Origin: Yersinia mollaretii ATCC 43969
GTDB taxonomy: Bacteria; Pseudomonadota; Gammaproteobacteria; Enterobacterales; Enterobacteriaceae
Assembly (NCBI RefSeq): GCF_013282725.1
Contig: NZ_CP054043.1
Span: 248,001 to 312,000, forward strand
Length of the DNA stretch: 64,000 nt
Direction of reading: 5' to 3'
The number at the start of each line of letters is the position of its first letter. Position 1 is the stretch's first letter. The notes below the pieces were generated by a model. The model was not told where the DNA came from, made no database searches, and saw only the letters and a program-made list of their open reading frames with translations. Positions 59,112 through 64,000 of the stretch are shown here, one piece after another. A program made the position numbers and the translations under genes.

Positions 59112-60797
59112 TCAACGAATGGGTTTTTCAAACGTTACGACGGCGAGTTCAGCCGGTTCTTCGCGTAAGCGGGCCTGAAAATGGTGAAATTGTGCGGCGA
59201 TGAGCGCCACAGTTTCGTCCCACTGGTGATCGGCTCGTTGCTGCATTGGATAAAGCAGGAAGCCGGTGGTGACCGCATCCGGGTTATTGTTAATGCGATA
59301 GTCTGGCACGACGCTGAAAAGCGGCAGGTCATAACCGGCGTTGACACGCGTCCAACACTCTTGCATAAAGCTCATGGCGAGGTCTTGGTAGGAAAGCGCC
59401 AAAGCGATCAAGTCTGACCCAAAGGGTGCCTCAAAGACCAGCTCCCAACCCAGACTGGATGTGTTCAGTACCCGGAACAGACCGTGGCGTTCGAACGCGT
59501 CAGCAAGCGAATTGCGGGCATCGTGTAAACTAGTGAGGTAGTCAGCATAGCCGTTGCGCCCTAATCGGCGAAGATTGACCCAGGCGGACAGAATCCCCTG
59601 ACTCTGTCTGGAGTTTTCGAAGGTGTAGCGATAGGTGCGGAACTGGCCAAACTGAAAATCCTGGTCACTGTAACGGTAGTTGCCGTCACCCAGCTCATCC
59701 ATAAAACGGTGGTCGCGGGCGACAAAAAAGCTGCTCGCATAGGGGCACAAACCGTTTTTATGGAAATCTACGCCGAGTGAATCGAAACCGTCGATACCGC
59801 GCAGTCGCCGCAGCACTTCGGCGATCCGCTCTCTACTGCGCGGATCAGGAACACGTTGGTGCAATTGCGCGCTATCGGCATTGAGCAGGGTTAGGTATAA
59901 CCAGCCGATGACACTGTCCAAATGCAGGTAAGGGCGTTCCTGCAATGCGTGTTCGTGAGCGAACGCTTCAACGATGGCGCGTACTTCATGCGTATCTTCA
60001 CAATTGAAGTTAATGGTGGTTCCGCCGCAACACACAATTGCCGCGACGCGCCGTCCGCGAGCATGTTGCTCATTAAGTATGCGCCGTAGCGCGTCAGCCT
60101 GCATACGCCCATCGCTGTTACCGGGTACCCGCAGGCAGTTGTCGGAACCGAGTCCGAGTAGGCTGGCGGCATGTTCGACGCAGTAATGCGATCCCTCACT
60201 GCACAGAATGACCAAATCAGATGGCAAACCTGTCCGCAACGATCCGGGAGCGATTCGGCTCAGTGCTGACTTAAGGGCATACATGATAGTGAATTTGCCG
60301 CCGCTGCAGGCTATGCCCATCGCTTGCGGCCAGCCAGCCCAGGCTCCGATGCACCGCGCCACTTTTTGTTCAATCAGCAATGCCTCCCCACCGAATGCAT
60401 CCATCAAGCTGTTGGTGTTGTAGGCGGTGGCCAACCATGCGGCTGCGGTAGCCTCCATACTCGGCTCGGGTACCATATTAAACAGAGAATGTCGTGACTG
60501 TGGACGGATTGCCCCCTGGAAATAGGCCGCGACGTCGTCAAACAGCTCAGTATCATCGGCAGGCGCGTCACTCTGGTCACGCTCAAGTTCATTAAGGTAG
60601 GAGAAAGTGCGCGCGGGGTACTTTGGACCAAGGCTGGCGAGGGCTGCTGGGGCAAAAGCCAGCTCCGGCAGTTTGAGTTGGTTGGCACGTGCTCGCTTTT
60701 GTACGTGGGCATCCAACTCCTGCGTATAATCGATAAGTGCCTGCAGACGCTCTGGTTCGGTGGATAAAATGGGCTGCGGTACAAGATATTGTCGCAT
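59112..60797 (-). CDS. Group II PLP-dependent decarboxylase-like protein
   Basis: About 561 residues. Markers are ACSGGKFTIMYALKSAL, CSEGSHYCVEHAASLLG (stacking His about 204), YLHLDSVIGWLYL (Asp about 294) and the PLP lysine in GVDFHKNGLCPY (about Lys347). These belong to glutamate/aromatic amino-acid decarboxylase-like enzymes. The substrate is unknown; tyrosine and glutamate decarboxylases are alternatives. I chose the ATG at 60797; upstream frame to 60860 is not conserved. Long AT-rich leader upstream. Confidence 0.82.
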   Translation of the reverse strand: MRQYLVPQPILSTEPERLQALIDYTQELDAHVQKRARANQLKLPELAFAPAALASLGPKYPARTFSYLNELERDQSDAPADDTELFDDVAAYFQGAIRPQSRHSLFNMVPEPSMEATAAAWLATAYNTNSLMDAFGGEALLIEQKVARCIGAWAGWPQAMGIACSGGKFTIMYALKSALSRIAPGSLRTGLPSDLVILCSEGSHYCVEHAASLLGLGSDNCLRVPGNSDGRMQADALRRILNEQHARGRRVAAIVCCGGTTINFNCEDTHEVRAIVEAFAHEHALQERPYLHLDSVIGWLYLTLLNADSAQLHQRVPDPRSRERIAEVLRRLRGIDGFDSLGVDFHKNGLCPYASSFFVARDHRFMDELGDGNYRYSDQDFQFGQFRTYRYTFENSRQSQGILSAWVNLRRLGRNGYADYLTSLHDARNSLADAFERHGLFRVLNTSSLGWELVFEAPFGSDLIALALSYQDLAMSFMQECWTRVNAGYDLPLFSVVPDYRINNNPDAVTTGFLLYPMQQRADHQWDETVALIAAQFHHFQARLREEPAELAVVTFEKPIR

Positions 60798-61198
60798 TCT
60801 AATGGATTTCCGGTTGGTTGAAGGTGCCAGGGAGGGGCCAAATTGGCATTGTGTTACCATCGGACTGACGCGATGTTAATTCGGCCAAATAAAATCCAAT
60901 GAGATTGTTCGTTACGCCATATTGAAAATAAGGGACATCCGCAGGAAATATTCGCAATTATTCTTGTGATTTTTAATCTTAATTATCTAATTCTTGTTTT
61001 CCTTACGCTCGTCGAGTTCATCACGGGTGATCCTTAAATGAAAATTTTTTCAGAAAAAATATCATCCAGAGTTTGGGGGCCTTTTTTCTAATTTATACTG
61101 CTCTTGGCGTGAATGAACTTTATAATGTTGCTGAAGTCGGTTAAAGGTCTTAACATCTCAATAAATTCCTGTCATTGAAATAGTACGGTTGTCAGCAG

Positions 61199-61217
61199 TG
61201 ATCTGACCTTCAGATCA
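61199..61217. promoter_or_regulatory. Palindromic operator-like site TGATCTGA-3-TCAGATCA
   Basis: A perfect 8-bp inverted repeat with 3-base spacing, about 400 bases upstream of the decarboxylase start. Such symmetry fits a dimeric repressor or activator. No T-run, so not a terminator. Confidence 0.5.
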
Positions 61218-61427
61218 GTTTTCCATTTACTTATCAACACAATTATACGTATGTGAAGCAGGGACGATAGTTGCACTAAGGTGCAATAATGGATTGTACT
61301 TTAAGGAAGTGAATGTAGAAGATTAGGTAGCGGGGTTTGTTGCAAGGAAGAGCTGCGCGACATAAAACTCAATACTATTCAATTACATATATGAACTTCA
61401 ATTTTTTATCGGATCTTTAGTTCACCT

Positions 61428-61468
61428 ACCACGATGAAGTTGTGTAATGCAACATACAGCATCGTGGT
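61428..61468. repeat. Hairpin ACCACGATG/CATCGTGGT
   Basis: A perfect 9-bp stem with a 23-base loop that itself contains a TGTTG/CAACA-like part. It lies between the hydroxymethylase-like gene and the decarboxylase leader. It could be a terminator relic or RNA regulatory structure. Confidence 0.4.
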
Positions 61469-61589
61469 TAATAAACCTCTCCGAATTAAAATGCAATAGT
61501 GTTGAACTCGACAAATGCAATAAATAATATATTTAGTAACTTGACATTAAAATATTATTCAAATTCATAGGCCACATACACTAATAAAG

Positions 61590-62663
61590 CTATTCAATTC
61601 GTTGATCATCCTGCATGATTAAATAATGGTTAAAAAATTCGGATGTGGCTTTATCTACAGAATAAAATAAACTCTCATCTTTCCATTTGCGGCTAAGATA
61701 TTCAATGGCTGCGACACGAAAATCACCTTGTTTTAAATCTTCAAGGTATTTTATGACTGTATTATGGCTTAGACCTTGTAACTCAGCATTGTAGATCCTC
61801 AACATAATAGCAATCGACTGAAAGAACGGGTCAATCAATTTTTTTTCTATAACCATAGCATCTTGAAACTTGCCCTCACGGCAGAGAGACTCCGCGTGAA
61901 ATAGAATATCAAGCGTAGCATCCAAATTATTTAAAGTTGTCTGAATTGAAGTTGGTTCTATACCGCATTCGTAGGGACTTTTAGGATTTTTAATCCGTAA
62001 AAGGTCACGAGAAGTATTATAATGTCTGCTATATATATGGAATGTCCCTACATACCAGGATAAGGTTCCCACCTGATAACCTAATGTTGTCGCGACAATT
62101 TCGTGAAGTACGCTCCACTCAAAGAAGTTAATACCACTAAACCCCCAAATAGCATCATTTGCTCGAACCGTAACATGCAAATATAATATATTATCTCTCT
62201 GTATAAATTGCAGCCAATTATTGCATGGTACATCTTTTGTATCTGAATAATCACTCATGGGATCAAATAAAGACATCACTGCGCGTTTAGTATTAGGATC
62301 TTCTTGCAATCGGCTGATGACACAAGAAACCTGATCAGTTTTCCCCATCCAATTTCTTAGACGCGGCCCATAAGCGGCACGCCATGTCTTGTTATCATCA
62401 GAAAACTCTATTGATCTCGGTAGGTAATGCTGTAGAAACTCAAGGTCTCCCCTACCGGCAAGTACCCAGATAGTTTCTGCAAGTTGGGCAAATACATTAT
62501 TTTTACGCTCAGGAATGACAAGAAAACGCTCCCTGGGATTTGCAATTTTCGTCAGTGTTGATAATACTTCTTTTTGTGTCTGGCCTCTTGCAACCATTTC
62601 TGTACCAACGCTGTCAATATTCCTAAGAACATCGAGCAATGCATGAGTAATATTCCGATTCAT
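61590..62663 (-). CDS. Thymidylate-synthase-like pyrimidine-nucleotide hydroxymethylase (MilA-like)
   Basis: 357 residues. Thymidylate synthase markers are present in altered form: AAYGPRLRNW (phosphate Arg), DVPCNNWLQF (nucleophile Cys147), VRANDAIWGFSGINF (instead of the usual RSND and FN region) and HIYSRH (instead of HIYENH). The changed nucleotide pocket recalls CMP/dCMP hydroxymethylases such as MilA of mildiomycin, not housekeeping ThyA. It should transfer a one-carbon unit to C5 of a pyrimidine nucleotide. The ATG overlaps the upstream N-glycosidase stop by 4 bases. A phage-type dUMP/dCMP hydroxymethylase is the alternative. Confidence 0.8.
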   Translation of the reverse strand: MNRNITHALLDVLRNIDSVGTEMVARGQTQKEVLSTLTKIANPRERFLVIPERKNNVFAQLAETIWVLAGRGDLEFLQHYLPRSIEFSDDNKTWRAAYGPRLRNWMGKTDQVSCVISRLQEDPNTKRAVMSLFDPMSDYSDTKDVPCNNWLQFIQRDNILYLHVTVRANDAIWGFSGINFFEWSVLHEIVATTLGYQVGTLSWYVGTFHIYSRHYNTSRDLLRIKNPKSPYECGIEPTSIQTTLNNLDATLDILFHAESLCREGKFQDAMVIEKKLIDPFFQSIAIMLRIYNAELQGLSHNTVIKYLEDLKQGDFRVAAIEYLSRKWKDESLFYSVDKATSEFFNHYLIMQDDQRIE

Positions 62664-63145
62664 TTTAATTTTTCCAGTCCATTTTTATTTAACGCTTTTT
62701 CAATAATATCTGTAAATTCAGTAATATTTTTATAGTGATATATTTCAACCCCAGGGCTTCCTGCAATCATTGCGGATACTAATTTATCGCTATCACGATG
62801 CAATACAATCACCGGAATCCGCCACAGAATAGCTGTAGCTATTTCATATCCGACACCTAAGCTTGGTATTGTCACCTCAGCTACAACCACATCGGAATGA
62901 CGTAACCATTTAAGATCTCGATCATGTATCAGCCGATCAGAAAGAGATGACTGTCCTTTAATTGAAAGTTAATAATCACCAACATGTTCTGTAATCACTT
63001 TCCCATACTTTTTAATCTCATTAATTAAGCTGGCATAAATAACAACATCCTCACGACCCGCTCTAATTGAACCAGCAAAATAAATGATGGGCTGTGATGC
63101 TACATCATTTAATGTATGGGTAACTGACGATTCTTCTTTGTTCAT
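62660..63145 (-). pseudogene. Rcl/MilB-like nucleotide N-glycosidase with an internal stop
   Basis: Translation from the ATG at 63145 (AAGGATAGG upstream) gives PIIYFAGSIRAGREDVVIYA, KYGKVITEHVGDY, a TAA at 62971-62969, then LSIKGQSSLSDRLIHDRD, WLRHSDVVVAEVTIPSLGV and a normal end at 62660. The FAGSIRAGR loop and DVVVAEVT...SLGVGYE match Rcl/DNPH1 and MilB, which cleave the N-glycosidic bond of nucleoside monophosphates. Total about 161 residues, as expected. In mildiomycin biosynthesis the MilA product is the MilB substrate, and here the genes are coupled. The TAA may inactivate the pathway. Confidence 0.75.
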
Positions 63146-63643
63146 TTCCTATCCTTATATTTAGTTGTAACAGTTATCTTTAACTCTAATAGTTTGTAAG
63201 CTCCCCTACTTTGAAAAAATAAGGACCACAAAAATGACCATATTGAAATTCCATTCAGAAATAAAGTGACACCTACCCCGTAAACCGTAAGTTAGCGCTT
63301 AATAATATAATTTAAAGATTCTGTTAATGGCAACTGGCCAGCATAAGTAGATTGAACACACCAATAACTAATATAACTGTACAGATTTACGTGTTCACCT
63401 TAGACATACTGATGCATTAAAATAATACGATAAAAATTCTCATTAAAAAAAAGAAATATACTACATTACATTTTTAAATTACTTTTAAAACAAATAAAAT
63501 CATCAGGGTTTAAAATAAAAAAACCTATGAAATAGAAAAAAATCCATGCAATAAAGAAATGTAACTCATCTATCTTCCCGCCAGAAGCTCCCACAAGGGG
63601 AGCTATAAAGAGTTATGTGGCTGAGATGACCTTGACTCGCTGC
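63146..63643. other. AT-rich intergenic region
   Basis: About 500 bases. There is a hairpin AGCTCCC/GGGAGCT around 63585-63605 near the end of the convergent-side hydrolase gene, likely its terminator region. The promoter of the N-glycosidase gene should lie nearest 63146. No ORF supported. Confidence 0.4.
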
Positions 63644-64000
63644 TTATTTTCTATCCCCATCAAACACCATCTTCCATTGCGGCACTGCACTAGCAAAGGT
63701 ACCGCGGTGGCTGGTTTGGCCGGTAGAAATCGCCTGCACCTGCGGATTGCCATTACCCATCGCCTGTTGATAGGTCATCGGCAATTTCCCCAGTCCGACG
63801 CTGATGGCTTCATCCGCTTCGCCATAATAGTTTTTCACTGAGGTTTTAATCACCCAGCGGTAAGCCTGAGTATCGGCTATCAATCGGCCATAGGCTGACG
63901 CCGCAAAAAATTGCGGATCAAAATATTCCGCCCGCACCAGCTTATGTAAATCGGTGGGAATATCGGCTGCATTGAACGGTTTTTTCTCATAGGCATTGCG
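63644..64000 (-). CDS. C-terminal part of an alpha/beta-hydrolase-like protein (partial)
   Basis: 119 codons enter from the right edge. Two conserved late hydrolase elements are visible: NYYGEADEAISVGLG (acid Asp) and GQTSHRGTFASAVPQWK (catalytic His). The serine nucleophile lies outside the window. Exported hydrolases of this type occur in enterobacteria; the substrate is unknown. It ends 498 bases before the N-glycosidase gene in the same direction. Confidence 0.55.
   Translation of the reverse strand, partial: RNAYEKKPFNAADIPTDLHKLVRAEYFDPQFFAASAYGRLIADTQAYRWVIKTSVKNYYGEADEAISVGLGKLPMTYQQAMGNGNPQVQAISTGQTSHRGTFASAVPQWKMVFDGDRK

Larger units (their letters stand above)
60798..61589. other. 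AT-rich leader of the decarboxylase operon
   Basis: 790 bases without a gene. It includes a perfect inverted repeat TGATCTGA-3-TCAGATCA (61199-61217), a likely operator for a dimeric regulator, and a longer stem ACCACGATG/CATCGTGGT (61428-61468). The decarboxylase promoter should lie here; boxes not assigned. Confidence 0.45.

Noticed and set aside
1..64000. Complete tRNA or rRNA genes
   Set aside because: I looked for CCA ends with T-arms and found only the tRNA-Phe 3' fragment at 57768-57787; a covariance search would be decisive.

Overview
The window looks like chromosomal DNA of an enterobacterium, most likely of the Yersiniaceae (Yersinia or Serratia type). Three things support this: the gene order of a complete type VI secretion (T6SS) locus, two copies of a dispersed repeat of a kind I associate with that group (from memory), and a tRNA-Phe-linked island carrying AlpA, YfjP, DUF932, KlcA, RadC and CbtA/CbeA genes. 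The organism is inferred, not proven. The sequence shows gene decay. There are premature stops in a PerC-type regulator, an IS630 transposase and a nucleotide N-glycosidase-like gene; frameshifts in tssF, a PAAR gene and an exported-protein gene; and genes cut by IS elements.

Layout. (1) 1-9.8 kb: an accessory end with a broken PAAR gene, a possible immunity gene, an M23 peptidase remnant next to a dead IS630 element, a lipoprotein gene split by an IS1111-type IS110 element, a protein with four SANT/Myb-like repeats, and a large DUF2339 membrane protein. (2) 9.9-38.3 kb: a T6SS locus transcribed leftward from tssB to the VasL-type gene: tssB, tssC, tssK, tssL, an OmpA-domain gene, hcp, clpV, two small genes, vgrG, a lipoprotein, a bifunctional peptidoglycan-hydrolase effector with a candidate immunity gene, PAAR, a membrane protein, tssM, tssA, tssF (frameshifted), tssG, tssJ, tssE and vasL. 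(3) 38.3-41.7 kb: a gene-poor stretch with a perC pseudogene, a YebE/DUF533 gene and a frameshifted exported-protein gene. (4) 41.8-45.6 kb: a three-gene module (large serine recombinase, ParB, RepB-like) with eleven tandem 8-bp repeats and a 25-bp palindrome upstream. (5) 45.7-57.8 kb: a P4-like island body that ends at a tRNA-Phe 3' fragment (57768-57787). (6) 57.8-64 kb: a PLP aminotransferase and PLP decarboxylase pair, a thymidylate-synthase-like pyrimidine hydroxymethylase and a broken Rcl/MilB-like N-glycosidase, then the end of an alpha/beta-hydrolase gene.

How the parts work together. The T6SS genes encode baseplate (TssA, E, F, G, K), membrane complex (TssJ, L, M), sheath (TssB, C), tube and spike (Hcp, VgrG, PAAR) and recycling ATPase (ClpV). 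The cell-wall hydrolase behind vgrG is the likely cargo. Since tssF appears frameshifted, the apparatus may be inactive unless the base is a sequencing error. The most unusual loci are the recombinase-ParB-RepB module with its repeat array, the MilA/MilB-like pair beside two PLP enzymes, and a GATC-rich element present in three diverged copies.
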